This document shows, piece after piece, positions 41,321-50,841 of a stretch of DNA of 64,000 nt (within the stretch, counting starts at the first letter, position 1; the number at the start of each line of letters is the position of its first letter). This stretch comes from Paenibacillus nasutitermitis (lineage in GTDB: Bacteria > Bacillota > Bacilli > Paenibacillales > Paenibacillaceae). A program made the translations under genes and the position numbers. The notes below the pieces were generated by a model. It did not search any database and was not told the DNA's origin. It saw only the letters and a list, made by a program, of their open reading frames with translations. The DNA lies in the NCBI RefSeq assembly GCF_014641075.1, contig NZ_BMHP01000012.1:1-64000 (forward strand), given 5' to 3'.

Positions 41321-41573
41321 GATTCTCATTTACCCGTTTCCCCCCCTCTCTTAACCGGCTAATTTGAATATTATGCCTCTTTTACAAAAAAACTTTTCCC
41401 TTCTTCTCCTGTATTCCCGACAGGTTCGGACGGCATTTCACCACTTTCCGCTTCCCAACGGGCAATATATTTTGTTGAACGATGGGCCGCCGTAAATGCC
41501 AGCGGCAGGTCCAATGCCGCGTGGTTCTTGAAATCGCGCCCGGCGCGCTTCCCATTTGCGGCGCATGTGTTTT

Positions 41574-41640
41574 TGTCGGAAAAAACTTTCCGGATGACAA
41601 CGCCTTCTGACAAACTTTTATATGGACATGCTCCTATACT
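41574..41640 (+). promoter_or_regulatory. spoIIE promoter: wide-spaced sigma-A type with possible Spo0A box
   Basis: CTGACA (41607-41612), 22-base spacer, TATACT (41635-41640). Good hexamers with an overlong spacer are typical of Spo0A-activated sigma-A promoters such as B. subtilis spoIIE and spoIIG. TGTCGGA (41574-41580) is a six-of-seven match to the 0A box. The start codon is 39 bases downstream. Confidence 0.5.
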
Positions 41641-41678
41641 GAGAACACACAAAATTGTGAATGGGTGGTGTCCTTGTG

Positions 41679-44171
41679 ATGAGAGATAAGCAAAACGTAG
41701 TGTTGTTCCCCGATGTTAAACGGACAAGCATACAAACAGCGATTCAAAAAGGATGGAGCGGCTCTTTCATGCGAAGGATCGCGACCTTGCTTTCTTCGAA
41801 GAAATGGGTATTTGTTCTGATGGTTGTCGGTTTTTTGCTCGGTCGCGCTGTTATTTTGGAATCCCTTGCACCTTTTGCGGTGGCGTACTTCACGGTTGTA
41901 TATTTCCTTAGACGGGATTCCTATCTGCCGGTAGGGCTCTCGATTGTCATAGGAAGCTGCTTTGCGATATCGCCGGAGCCGATGTGGATTGCGATGGAGC
42001 TGGCAGTTGTCTACCTGCTTATGAAGGGGCTTGAAGCCTACGAGCGGGCGGAATTGTCTTATGCCCCTCTGCTGGTGTTCATCTCCACCCTGCTGGTGAA
42101 ATTGTTCAGCGTCGTTATTGTCGATACGCTTGGCTGGTATCAATTCATGATGGTGGGGGTGGAAGCCTCGCTGGGCTTTGTTCTTACACTGGTCTTCGTG
42201 CAGGCGCTTCCCGTTCTGACCATGACCCGAAAAACCTCGTCGCTGAAGAACGAAGAATTGATATGCCTGATGATTCTGCTGGCTTCGGTTATGACCGGAG
42301 CAGTCGGCTGGGCGGTTTACGGGCTGTCGGTCGAGCATATGATGTCGCGTTATATGCTGCTGCTGTTTGCTCTGGTCGGAGGAGCGCCGCTTGGCGCCTC
42401 GGTGGGCGTGGTGGCCGGGCTGATTCTCAGTCTGGCAGACTTAAATGCTATCGTACAGATGAGCCTGCTTGCTTTTGCCGGGCTTCTGGCCGGCCTGCTG
42501 CGGGAAGGCGGACGAATGGCGGTTGCCTTCGGCATGCTGCTCGGATCTTGTATTCTCTCCATTTATATAGGCAATCAGCAGGATGTAATGGCATCCACTT
42601 GGGAATCGGTTGTCGCGGCCGCGTTGTTTCTGGTAACTCCCCGTTCCATCATGCGCACAATAGCCAAATATGTACCGGGGACGCAGGAGCATGTGAAATC
42701 CCAGCATGAATACGCAAGGCGGGTGCGCGATGTGACGGCTCAGCGCGTCACGCAGTTCTCCGAAGTTTTCCGGCAGTTGTCGCGAAGCTTCGGGCAGGTC
42801 AATCTTGTGGACGAGAGTGTGAAGCGCGAGGAAGCCGTCGGCCATTTCATGAATGCGGCTGCGGAGAAAACATGCGCTACCTGTCACCGCAAAGAACTTT
42901 GTTGGGAGGGACGATTCTATGATACGTACAGGGTAATGACGGGCATGATGACCGCTGTAGAAGAAGGAAAGAGGGTGGGGCCAAAGGATATACCGAAGGA
43001 ATGGAGCAATCATTGTATTCGATCGCCGCAGGTTCTGAGCGTCATGCAGCAGCAGTATGAGATGTATAAACATGACCAGCTGTGGAGGAAACAACTCAGC
43101 GATTCCCGGCAGCTTGTCGCCGAACAGTTATCCGGCGTATCGCAGATCATGGAAGATCTGGCTTACGAGATTAAGCGGGAAGGCCAACAACTGCATTTAC
43201 AGGAAGAACAAATCCGAGAAGCGCTGGAAGGGCTCGGTTTATCCATACATGGCATTGATGTCGTTAATCTGGAGGAGGGAAAAGTTGAAATTGAAGTCTA
43301 CCATACGTATGCCAGGGGCTATGATGAATGCCGCAAGATCATCGCCCCGCTGCTCTCAGATATTCTGGGAGAACCGATTGCCGTGATTTCCGAGCGTTAT
43401 TCAGAGAAAAGCGGCGAGCCGGCGCTTGTTGTATTCGGTACGGCTAAGGCGTTTGAGGTGGAGACCGGCATAGCCGGCGTAGCCAAAGGAGGGGATTTAT
43501 TATCGGGTGACAGTTTTAGTACCGTGGAGCTGGGCAATGGCAAATTTGCCGTGGCAATCAGCGATGGTATGGGCAATGGGGAGCGGGCGAAGCTGGAGAG
43601 CAGTACCGCCCTGACCATTTTGCAGCAGCTCCTGCAATCCGGTATGGATGAGAAGCTGGCCATCAAATCGGTCAATTCTGTCCTTCTGCTGAGATCTTCG
43701 GAAGAGATTTTTGCAACGGTGGATGTCGCGCTTATCGATATGTACACAGCCAAAACAACCTTTATGAAAATCGGCTCAACCCCCAGCTTTATCAAACGCG
43801 GCAGCGAGGTCATTCCCATCTCCGCGAACAATCTGCCGGTTGGCATTCTGCAGGAAATCGACGTCGACCTGATTCGGGTCCAGCTAATGGCGGGCGATAC
43901 CCTGATTATGATGACCGACGGCATCTACGACGCTCCCGGCCATGCGGTCAACAAAGAATTATGGATGAAGCGGGTCATTCAGGAGATTGCCGCCGATAAT
44001 CCGCAGGAAATCGCCGATGCGCTCCTGGAGACGGTCGTTCGGTATCATAAGGGCGAAATTCTCGACGATATGACAGTCGTGGTCGCCAAAGTGGACAAAC
44101 ACCAGCCGGAATGGGCAACCTTCCGCTGGCCGGGGCTCGCCAAAGTGGAGCGCCCAAGGACGGTGAGTTAG
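41679..44171 (+). CDS. spoIIE: stage II sporulation protein E (membrane PP2C phosphatase)
   Basis: SpoIIE dephosphorylates SpoIIAA to activate sigma-F in the forespore and interacts with FtsZ at the polar septum. The 830-residue protein has about ten N-terminal membrane segments (to ~320), a central FtsZ-binding/oligomerisation region with the pair CATCHRKELCW near 400, and a C-terminal PP2C phosphatase domain in which DGMGNG (near residue 629) and TDGIYDAPG (near 745) carry metal-binding aspartates. I chose ATG 41679, eight bases after GGTGGTG; an earlier ATG at 41661 overlaps that site. Length matches B. subtilis (about 827). Confidence 0.96.
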   Translation: MRDKQNVVLFPDVKRTSIQTAIQKGWSGSFMRRIATLLSSKKWVFVLMVVGFLLGRAVILESLAPFAVAYFTVVYFLRRDSYLPVGLSIVIGSCFAISPEPMWIAMELAVVYLLMKGLEAYERAELSYAPLLVFISTLLVKLFSVVIVDTLGWYQFMMVGVEASLGFVLTLVFVQALPVLTMTRKTSSLKNEELICLMILLASVMTGAVGWAVYGLSVEHMMSRYMLLLFALVGGAPLGASVGVVAGLILSLADLNAIVQMSLLAFAGLLAGLLREGGRMAVAFGMLLGSCILSIYIGNQQDVMASTWESVVAAALFLVTPRSIMRTIAKYVPGTQEHVKSQHEYARRVRDVTAQRVTQFSEVFRQLSRSFGQVNLVDESVKREEAVGHFMNAAAEKTCATCHRKELCWEGRFYDTYRVMTGMMTAVEEGKRVGPKDIPKEWSNHCIRSPQVLSVMQQQYEMYKHDQLWRKQLSDSRQLVAEQLSGVSQIMEDLAYEIKREGQQLHLQEEQIREALEGLGLSIHGIDVVNLEEGKVEIEVYHTYARGYDECRKIIAPLLSDILGEPIAVISERYSEKSGEPALVVFGTAKAFEVETGIAGVAKGGDLLSGDSFSTVELGNGKFAVAISDGMGNGERAKLESSTALTILQQLLQSGMDEKLAIKSVNSVLLLRSSEEIFATVDVALIDMYTAKTTFMKIGSTPSFIKRGSEVIPISANNLPVGILQEIDVDLIRVQLMAGDTLIMMTDGIYDAPGHAVNKELWMKRVIQEIAADNPQEIADALLETVVRYHKGEILDDMTVVVAKVDKHQPEWATFRWPGLAKVERPRTVS

Positions 44172-44189
44172 AGACATATAGGTCATTCG

Positions 44190-44214
44190 AGCCTGCCGGG
44201 GGGCGGGCTTTTTG
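44190..44214 (+). terminator. terminator after spoIIE
   Basis: AGCCTGCC / GGCGGGCT stem with GGGG loop and TTTTTG tail. The remaining ~310 bases before yabS contain only small inverted repeats (TGTCC-AGGCA-GGACA at 44412-44426; GATAA-TACTCG-TTATC at 44472-44487) and no gene I can support. Confidence 0.85.
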
Positions 44215-44527
44215 CCGTTCATGAGAAGGGAGAGATGTCTTCTGGCACCTGACTGTGCCCACTGATCGTAAATATCGCTTGGCTGGCCGGCTTTCTTTAT
44301 CCCGTCTGCTTCCCGCTTGAGGTCGAGTGATCCGGCAAGGGATGTGATTGTCACCGTATTGTCATAGTTGACCATTTCTATCGATTCGCCCAAGGCGAAA
44401 AACGGGTAATGTCCAGGCAGGACATGCCGTTACATAGGGTTAAAGCCTCTCAAAACTGGGAACGCTGATAGAGATAATACTCGTTATCCCTGTCAGTAGA
44501 TTCTGAAGTTTGTGGAGGTTTGTGAGA

Positions 44528-45253
44528 ATGAAACAGATTCTATTAATTACCGACGGATGCTCCAATGTGGGATTAAGTCCGGTCATAGCGGCTGCCCAGG
44601 CCTATGCCCAGGGTGTTACGGTCAATGTGGTGGGCGTGGTGGACGAGGGCGATCTGGGTGAATTCGGAACCGCTGAAATCGAGGAAATTGCCCGTGCCGG
44701 AGGAGGGTTGAGCCGCTTGGCGCAAACCAAGCAACTGTCTCATACGGTTCAAATGCTCACCCGTAAAACCGTGGTGCAGACGATTCAGCATGCCGTCCAA
44801 CGGGAGCTTAAGCAGGTGCTCGGCACCTCTTCAATTGAAGCGCTGCCGCCGGAAAAACGCGGTGAGGTGGTGCATGTCATTGATGAACTCAGCGAGACCA
44901 GCAAGCTGCGCGTCGCCCTGCTTATTGATGCGAGTGCCAGTATGAAGCCAAAGCTTGCGGCAGTGGAAGAGGCGATCCGCGATCTGTCGCTTAGCCTGCA
45001 GTCACGTCAAGGCAGCAGCGAAATCGCTGTGTTCCATTTCCCGGGCTCAGCATATGGCGAAGATTGCAAGCTGGATCTGGACTGGACGGGAAATATCAGC
45101 GGCGCCGCTTCACTTTTTCCCCGGCTGCAGATGCGCGGAACAACCCCTACGGGTCCTGCGCTGATGCATGTCATTGATTTTTACCGAAAAGCCGATTATG
45201 GTAATAGGAACAATGATGAAACGGACGGGATGATGAGTGACTACGTCGTTTGA
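44528..45253 (+). CDS. yabS: YabS: VWA-like domain protein
   Basis: A 241-residue protein of the B. subtilis YabS family. The N-terminus MKQILLITDGCSNVGLSPVI and the later LRVALLIDASASMKPKLAAV (DxSxS, a MIDAS motif, near residues 128-147) with MRGTTPTGPALMHVID (MIDAS threonine) indicate a von Willebrand factor A domain. Role unknown; it is always paired with the kinase YabT. TGGAGGT lies nine bases before the ATG. The 3' end overlaps yabT by 17 bases, suggesting a coupled pair. Confidence 0.9.
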   Translation: MKQILLITDGCSNVGLSPVIAAAQAYAQGVTVNVVGVVDEGDLGEFGTAEIEEIARAGGGLSRLAQTKQLSHTVQMLTRKTVVQTIQHAVQRELKQVLGTSSIEALPPEKRGEVVHVIDELSETSKLRVALLIDASASMKPKLAAVEEAIRDLSLSLQSRQGSSEIAVFHFPGSAYGEDCKLDLDWTGNISGAASLFPRLQMRGTTPTGPALMHVIDFYRKADYGNRNNDETDGMMSDYVV

Positions 45254-46163
45254 ATGGAGTTTACCCCGGGGAACGGTAATCAAGGGCAAATGGAAACAGG
45301 GCATCTACAAGGTGGAGCGGCTTCTTGGCGAAGGAGCGAACGGCAAGGTGTTTCTGGTCGAGAACAGGCAGAACTGGTATGCGCTGAAGATTGGCGCCGA
45401 CGCGGTAGACCTGCAGTCCGAGGTGAATGTGCTAAAGTCCATCGCAGAGCAAAAACGCACCTCGAAAGAGGAGTCCTATCTGATTGACGTGGATGACTTG
45501 CGAATGGCAGACGGGAGGGAATACCCGTTCTATGTGATGCGTTATGTTCGCGGCGTGACGCTATTCGATTATTTGGCGCGGCAGGGGTCAGAATGGTTTC
45601 CGGTGACACTGTACAGTCTGCTCGGCAAGCTGGCCCAGCTGCATGAAGCGGGTTGGGCCTTTGGCGATCTGAAAGTGGAGAATGTGCTGGTGGGCGATTA
45701 CGGCCGCGTTGAACTGGTGGACTATGGCGGTGTTACGGCCTTTGGCAAAGGGGTCCGGCAGTTTACCGAAATTTATGACCGCGGCTATTGGAATGCCGGT
45801 ACGCGAAGCGCCGATGCGGGTTATGACCTGTTTTCGTTTGCTGTACTTTGCCTTCAGCTGTACGAAAGTAAGCGGATGGCCCAACTGACCGCTGCCTTGC
45901 TGCCCCAGAACCGTGTGCCTGAGGAACTGCTGAGAATCGCTTATGCCAATCCCGTGCTAAAGCCGCTTTGCGGGTGGCTGCGCAAGGCGATGGGCGGGGA
46001 ATTCAAGAACGCGCGAGAAGCGGCGGCTGCCTGGCAGCAGTGGATGCACCGTACCGGCGGGCGCTCTTCCCCTCCGGTGCCGCGGTGGATTAAAGGATTA
46101 TTCGTTGCCTCTGCGACTGTGCTGGCCACAACAATTTATTGGTTGCTGCGCACAGGGCTATGA
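45237..46163 (+). CDS. yabT: Hanks-type serine/threonine kinase YabT (PrkD-like)
   Basis: In B. subtilis YabT is a DNA-activated, septum-located kinase acting in spore development (RecA is one substrate). The 308-residue protein has a kinase fold: glycine loop LLGEGANGKVFLV near 28-40, catalytic lysine in ALKIG near 49, catalytic loop GWAFGDLKVENVLVGD (the usual His is Phe, Asp kept), and DYGGV in place of DFG. A single C-terminal membrane helix (FVASATVLATTIYWLL) anchors it with the kinase inside. The start is GTG, inside the end of yabS. Confidence 0.92.
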   Translation: MTTSFEWSLPRGTVIKGKWKQGIYKVERLLGEGANGKVFLVENRQNWYALKIGADAVDLQSEVNVLKSIAEQKRTSKEESYLIDVDDLRMADGREYPFYVMRYVRGVTLFDYLARQGSEWFPVTLYSLLGKLAQLHEAGWAFGDLKVENVLVGDYGRVELVDYGGVTAFGKGVRQFTEIYDRGYWNAGTRSADAGYDLFSFAVLCLQLYESKRMAQLTAALLPQNRVPEELLRIAYANPVLKPLCGWLRKAMGGEFKNAREAAAAWQQWMHRTGGRSSPPVPRWIKGLFVASATVLATTIYWLLRTGL

Positions 46164-46289
46164 GCAACCTTGCCTTGCAAGGGATGAATCCCAGCGCTGC
46201 TACAAATGTTAGCTTATGCTTCCGAAGTGAGTTTCCAGCTCGCTTGGGGTAATCCAGGAAGTTGCGCCAGAAACTCTTAGGGGGTAAGG

Positions 46290-47723
46290 ATGAAGATGGA
46301 TGAATGGCTCGTCGAACTGTCAGAGCTTGCTGCGGAGGAACAGCTGTGGCTGCCTGGGGAGACCATCATCGTGGCCGTATCCGGCGGTCCGGATTCAACT
46401 GCGCTGCTGCACATGCTGAGCCGGCTTGCCCCGGCAGAACAATTAACTCTGGTTGCCGCCCATATGAATCATGGCTTCCGCGGTGAGGAGTCCGACCGGG
46501 AGGAACAAGCGGTTCAGCGGTTTGCGGCAGAACTTGGTGTCTGTTACGAGTCCGTATATATCGATATGCCAGCCTATATAGAAGAAACAAAGATGAATTC
46601 GCAGGCTGCTTCGCGCGAGCGGCGTTATGCTTTTCTCCATAAAGTGGCCAAGAAGCACAGCGCTTCCCGCATTGCGCTTGCCCATCATGCCGATGATCAG
46701 GCGGAGACTGTGCTTATGCGCATCCTCCGGGGGACGGGTCCCGGCGGCCTGGCAGGCATCCCGATAAAGCGTTCGGAAAAAAACGTGGAACTTATTCGTC
46801 CTCTGTTGCGTAGAAACAAGGCAGACATCCTCCACTACTGTCATCAATGGGGACTCGCGTACAGCCAGGACAGCAGCAACGGAAAAAGGACCTATGTCCG
46901 TAACGCCATCCGTCTCGATGCGCTGCCCTATTTGGCACAATTCAATCCGCAGTTGTCCGATGCGCTCGTCCGGCTGTCCGGACTTGCGGCAAGTGAAGAC
47001 GACTGGATGGAACGGGAGACACAAGCGGCTTTTGAACGCTGCATCATGATTAGCCGTGAAGGATGCCAAATGACCCGCAAAGCGCTGCTAGAGTTGCATG
47101 TCGCTTTACAAAGGAGATTGATTAAACTAATATTAAACCATGTTGGGCTGGAAACGTCGACCATCTCATTCGACAGTATTGAAACCATTCGACAAGCGGT
47201 TTCTGATCGTGCCCCGACCACCTGGAGTTTTGATGCGGGCAGTGGCGTGAGATTCGTCCGTGAATACGACAGCTTGCATTTTGTACATGCAGACGTTATG
47301 GCCGCCAGGGAACAATCGGAGGCGGATTACGCTTATGTGATCATGGAAGGCATGGACCGGTTGGAGCTGCCGCAGGCCAAGGTTGTAATCATGCTGGATA
47401 TGCTGCATCCTCCTTGTGAAGGCAAGTCTGCCGACCGCATGGAATCGCGTTTTGATGCCGAGCTGATTCAATGGCCGCTGACGGTGCGCAACCGGCGTCC
47501 GGGAGACCGTATGCAGGTGCTTGGTTTAAATGGCACCAAAAAAGTACAAAATATGTTCGTTGATGACCGAATCGCTCCATCGCAGCGCAATACGCTGCCG
47601 CTGCTTGTTGACGCCGAAGGTCGCATACTCTGGATCCCGGGTGTAAGACGTTCGCGGTTTGCGCAGGTTACAGGTGCATCGCAGCGAGTTTTGCGTATAC
47701 GGGCGGATTTTGGGGACGAATGA
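46290..47723 (+). CDS. tilS: tRNA(Ile)-lysidine synthetase
   Basis: Converts the wobble cytidine of tRNA(Ile)(CAU) to lysidine so that it reads AUA; essential. The 477-residue protein has the PP-loop SGGPDS at residues 31-36, HMNHGFRGEESDREE near 57-71, AHHADDQAETVLMRILRGTG near 131-150, and DSSNGKRTYVRNAIR near 195-209. C-terminal TilS domains follow (RNRRPGDRMQVLGLNGTKKVQNMFVDD). Transcribed with hpt and ftsH as in B. subtilis. ATG with CTTAGGGGG upstream. Confidence 0.96.
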   Translation: MKMDEWLVELSELAAEEQLWLPGETIIVAVSGGPDSTALLHMLSRLAPAEQLTLVAAHMNHGFRGEESDREEQAVQRFAAELGVCYESVYIDMPAYIEETKMNSQAASRERRYAFLHKVAKKHSASRIALAHHADDQAETVLMRILRGTGPGGLAGIPIKRSEKNVELIRPLLRRNKADILHYCHQWGLAYSQDSSNGKRTYVRNAIRLDALPYLAQFNPQLSDALVRLSGLAASEDDWMERETQAAFERCIMISREGCQMTRKALLELHVALQRRLIKLILNHVGLETSTISFDSIETIRQAVSDRAPTTWSFDAGSGVRFVREYDSLHFVHADVMAAREQSEADYAYVIMEGMDRLELPQAKVVIMLDMLHPPCEGKSADRMESRFDAELIQWPLTVRNRRPGDRMQVLGLNGTKKVQNMFVDDRIAPSQRNTLPLLVDAEGRILWIPGVRRSRFAQVTGASQRVLRIRADFGDE

Positions 47724-47790
47724 AAGAGGTCTTGAATAAGTTGCACTGATCTAATCATAAGTATTAGGAAAAAAGTAGGAGGTCCCGGCA

Positions 47791-48330
47791 TTGCTGAAAG
47801 ACATAAAAGAAGTATTGTATGACGCAGATCAGATTCAGCAGAAAGTAAGCGAGCTCGGGGCAACACTCAGCCGGGAGTTTGAAGGACGCAATCCCCTTGT
47901 GATTTGTGTCTTGAAAGGCGCATTTATTTTTATGTCGGATTTGGTCAAAACCATTACGATTCCGCTCGAAATCGACTTTATGGCGGTATCCAGCTATGGA
48001 CAGTCCACCAAAACCTCCGGTGTCGTCAAAATCATCAAGGATCTCGACTCGCCTGTCCAGGGACGGGATATTATCATTGTCGAGGATATTATTGACAGCG
48101 GCTTGACCCTCAGCTATCTAATCGATGTGCTGGAACGGCGAAATGCCAAATCCGTCACACTCGTTACGCTTTTTGACAAACCGACCGGCCGCAAGGTGGA
48201 GCTGGAAGCGGATTACAAGGGCTTTGTTTTGCCGGATGCATTCGTGGTCGGTTATGGGCTTGATTATGCGGAGAAATATCGCAATTTACCGCTCATCGGC
48301 ATTTTGAAGCCGGAGATTTATGAAAAATAA
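47791..48330 (+). CDS. hpt: hypoxanthine phosphoribosyltransferase
   Basis: Salvages hypoxanthine/guanine with PRPP to IMP/GMP. The 179-residue type I PRTase shows the flexible-loop region DFMAVSSYGQSTKTSGVVK near 64-82 and the PRPP-binding motif IIIVEDIIDSGLTLSYL near 96-112, plus DAFVVGYGLDYAEKYRNLP near the end. TTG start after AGGAGGTC. In B. subtilis HprT also forms a regulator with TilS on the ftsH promoter; the three genes are adjacent here too. Confidence 0.96.
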   Translation: MLKDIKEVLYDADQIQQKVSELGATLSREFEGRNPLVICVLKGAFIFMSDLVKTITIPLEIDFMAVSSYGQSTKTSGVVKIIKDLDSPVQGRDIIIVEDIIDSGLTLSYLIDVLERRNAKSVTLVTLFDKPTGRKVELEADYKGFVLPDAFVVGYGLDYAEKYRNLPLIGILKPEIYEK

Positions 48331-48475
48331 CGACAAACCAGCCGTCAGCAGGATGAACAATGGCCTCAGATGGTGCAATACACCAGCTTGGCATGCCTCT
48401 TCGCAACCGACCCGGATTTGTGACGGTAATCATGCTGTGGTAAAATATTTGGAACGTCTTGAGAGGAGGTAGGGG

Positions 48476-50479
48476 ATGAATCGGATCATCCGGAACACTG
48501 GATTTTATTTGATTATTTTTTTGGTGACTGTCGGGATATTCCAATTTATCAGCAGCCAGAACGATACCACCGTTGAAATTCGATACGACCAATTGAGACA
48601 AGCGTTGAACGATAACAATGTCGCCAGTATCGATCTCCAATTTGATGGCTACTCCTATTTGGTTACAGGTAAATATAAGACAAAACCAGATGGCGCGGAA
48701 TCGGAACAATTCTTTGCCCATTCCAACGTAGAAGAATTTGCAATCAAAGAAATTCACGACGCCCAGATTAAGAACGGATTCGAGATGGATATCAAGCCAA
48801 CGGAAGGTCCCAGCATTTGGCTGACTTTCTTAACTTCGATCATCCCGTTCGTCATTATTTTCATCTTGTTCTTCTTCCTTATCAATCAAGCGCAGGGCGG
48901 CGGCGGCAAAGTCATGAACTTTGGCAAAAGCAAAGCGCGCTTATATAACGAAGAGAAGAAGCGCGTCACGTTCGAGGATGTGGCGGGCGCGGACGAAGAG
49001 AAGCAGGAGCTTGTGGAGGTCGTTGAGTTCCTCAAAGATCCCCGCAAATTCGCGGCGGTCGGTGCGCGGATCCCGAAAGGGGTTCTCCTTGTAGGACCTC
49101 CAGGTACAGGTAAAACCTTGCTGGCCCGTGCGGTTGCAGGGGAAGCCGGCGTGCCGTTCTTCAGCATATCCGGTTCTGACTTCGTCGAAATGTTCGTCGG
49201 TGTCGGTGCCTCTCGTGTACGCGACTTGTTTGAGAACGCAAAGAAAAATGCACCTTGTATCATCTTTATCGATGAGATTGACGCCGTAGGCCGTCAGCGT
49301 GGTGCAGGGCTTGGCGGCGGTCACGACGAGCGTGAGCAAACGCTCAACCAATTGCTCGTTGAGATGGACGGATTCGGAGCCAATGAAGGAATTATTATCG
49401 TGGCTGCGACCAACCGTCCGGACATTCTCGATCCGGCACTGCTTCGTCCAGGCCGTTTCGACCGTCAAATTACCGTTGACCGTCCGGATGTTAAAGGACG
49501 CGAAGCCGTACTGAAAGTCCATTCCCGCAACAAACCGCTGACCAAGGATGTGAAACTGGACATCATTGCGAAGCGGACCACAGGATTTACCGGTGCCGAT
49601 CTGGAGAATTTGCTTAATGAAGCGGCGCTTCTTGCAGCAAGGCGCAACAAGAAAGATATTGCGATGGTCGAGGTCGATGAAGCTATTGACCGTGTCCTTG
49701 TCGGAACCGAGAAGCGCAGCCGCGTTATCAGTGACCGCGAGAAGCGGATTGTTGCTTATCATGAAGCAGGCCATACGATAGCCGGTTATTTCCTGGAGCA
49801 TGCCGATGTGGTGCATAAAGTCACGATTATCCCGCGCGGCAAGGCGGGCGGTTATGTCATCATGCTTCCTAAGGAAGGCGACCGTATGCTGTCGACCAAG
49901 AAGGAGCTGCTTGATAAAGTAACGGGACTGCTGGGCGGGCGTGTAGCCGAAGAGCTGTTCATCGGCGAAATCGGTACAGGCGCATACAGCGACTTCAAAC
50001 AAGCAACCAGCATCGTGCGTGCCATGATTATGGAATATGGCATGAGCGACAAGCTCGGACCTATGCAGTTCGGAAGCTCGCAGGGGCAGGTCTTCCTGGG
50101 CCGTGATATCGGACATGAGCAGAATTATTCCGATGCCATCGCCTATGAGATTGATCAGGAAATGCAAAGCTTCATTCAAACCTGCTACGATCGCGCCAAA
50201 ACACTTCTCACCGAGAAAAGCAAAGAGATGCATCTCATTGCTCAAACGCTGCTCGAAGTGGAAACGCTGGAGCTTGACCAAATCAAGCGCCTGATCGAGA
50301 CAGGTTCCATGGATGCAACAGGTACCGATGCTAATTTGGAAAAAACACCGGATGAGCCGCACGCTGAGCCGATTATTGATACAATCGGCGGTGTAAAGGT
50401 TCGCATCCAGTCCAAAGAAGCGGGAGATTTGACACCTCCGGACGATCCGGATGGCGGAAATGACACCGAGCCTAAATAA
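48476..50479 (+). CDS. ftsH: ATP-dependent zinc metalloprotease FtsH
   Basis: Hexameric membrane AAA+ protease that degrades misfolded membrane proteins and regulators. Of 667 residues: membrane helix near 8-25, extracytoplasmic domain, second membrane helix near 118-138, AAA domain with Walker A GPPGTGKT at about 207-214, Walker B FIDEID near 261, SRH NRPDILDPALLRPGRFDRQ, and the metalloprotease HEAGH at about 429-433. A ~45-residue acidic Pro-rich C-terminal tail follows. AGAGGAGG precedes ATG. The terminator at 50492-50528 ends the tilS-hpt-ftsH operon. Confidence 0.97.
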   Translation: MNRIIRNTGFYLIIFLVTVGIFQFISSQNDTTVEIRYDQLRQALNDNNVASIDLQFDGYSYLVTGKYKTKPDGAESEQFFAHSNVEEFAIKEIHDAQIKNGFEMDIKPTEGPSIWLTFLTSIIPFVIIFILFFFLINQAQGGGGKVMNFGKSKARLYNEEKKRVTFEDVAGADEEKQELVEVVEFLKDPRKFAAVGARIPKGVLLVGPPGTGKTLLARAVAGEAGVPFFSISGSDFVEMFVGVGASRVRDLFENAKKNAPCIIFIDEIDAVGRQRGAGLGGGHDEREQTLNQLLVEMDGFGANEGIIIVAATNRPDILDPALLRPGRFDRQITVDRPDVKGREAVLKVHSRNKPLTKDVKLDIIAKRTTGFTGADLENLLNEAALLAARRNKKDIAMVEVDEAIDRVLVGTEKRSRVISDREKRIVAYHEAGHTIAGYFLEHADVVHKVTIIPRGKAGGYVIMLPKEGDRMLSTKKELLDKVTGLLGGRVAEELFIGEIGTGAYSDFKQATSIVRAMIMEYGMSDKLGPMQFGSSQGQVFLGRDIGHEQNYSDAIAYEIDQEMQSFIQTCYDRAKTLLTEKSKEMHLIAQTLLEVETLELDQIKRLIETGSMDATGTDANLEKTPDEPHAEPIIDTIGGVKVRIQSKEAGDLTPPDDPDGGNDTEPK

Positions 50480-50491
50480 TTGAGCCATGAA

Positions 50492-50528
50492 GGCTGTTCG
50501 CTAGCAGACAACTGCGCGGACAGCTTTT
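50492..50528 (+). terminator. terminator after ftsH
   Basis: GGCTGTTCGC / GCGGACAGC stem around a 14-base loop, followed by TTTTTCCTTTTT. The following 166 bases to the nadA promoter contain short GC-rich inverted repeats (for example GGCCTCC-GT-GGGAGGTCC) but nothing I can name. Confidence 0.85.
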
Positions 50529-50694
50529 TCCTTTTTGAAGATTAACTTTGTAGGAATCCGCTACCTGCTGTACGTCAGGGAGCTTTATCCATGAAAGCAG
50601 GCCTCCGTGGGAGGTCCGGTAAGATTTGCCGCCCCTGTGTGTTCCATCGGAGGCAGGTCTGTCGCAAATCGCTTAAAACAGCTTCTTTTGTTGG

Positions 50695-50723
50695 TTGACA
50701 GCAGGTTGCACACTGTGTAAATT
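50695..50723 (+). promoter_or_regulatory. sigma-A promoter of nadABC
   Basis: TTGACA (50695-50700), 17-base spacer, TAAATT (50718-50723). The transcript would start near 50730, leaving a ~110-base leader before nadA in which I see no known riboswitch. Confidence 0.75.
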
Positions 50724-50841
50724 AAATGTTAAACAATCGAAAACGCGTTGTCATGATTGTGAGGCGGACCAAACACCGATACGTGATGTAGAGGTATGTG
50801 CATCTGTTCACAAAGTCAGCGAAAAGAGGAGACCTACGACT

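Noticed and set aside
41371..41652. 93-codon minus-strand frame in the yabR-spoIIE gap
   Set aside because: It has only a TTG start with no ribosome site, and it covers the spoIIE promoter. Composition is somewhat protein-like, but support is too thin to call.
41269..41678. tRNA genes expected before spoIIE from the B. subtilis layout
   Set aside because: No cloverleaf, GTTCGA-type T-loop or CCA end could be found in the gap.
43959..44393. 144-codon minus-strand frame running from the spoIIE-yabS gap into spoIIE
   Set aside because: Mostly antisense to the SpoIIE phosphatase domain; the part in the gap has no family and no ribosome site.
48941..50488. 515-codon minus-strand open frame opposite ftsH
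   Set aside because: FtsH on the plus strand is unmistakable and full length; the opposite frame has no recognisable domain.
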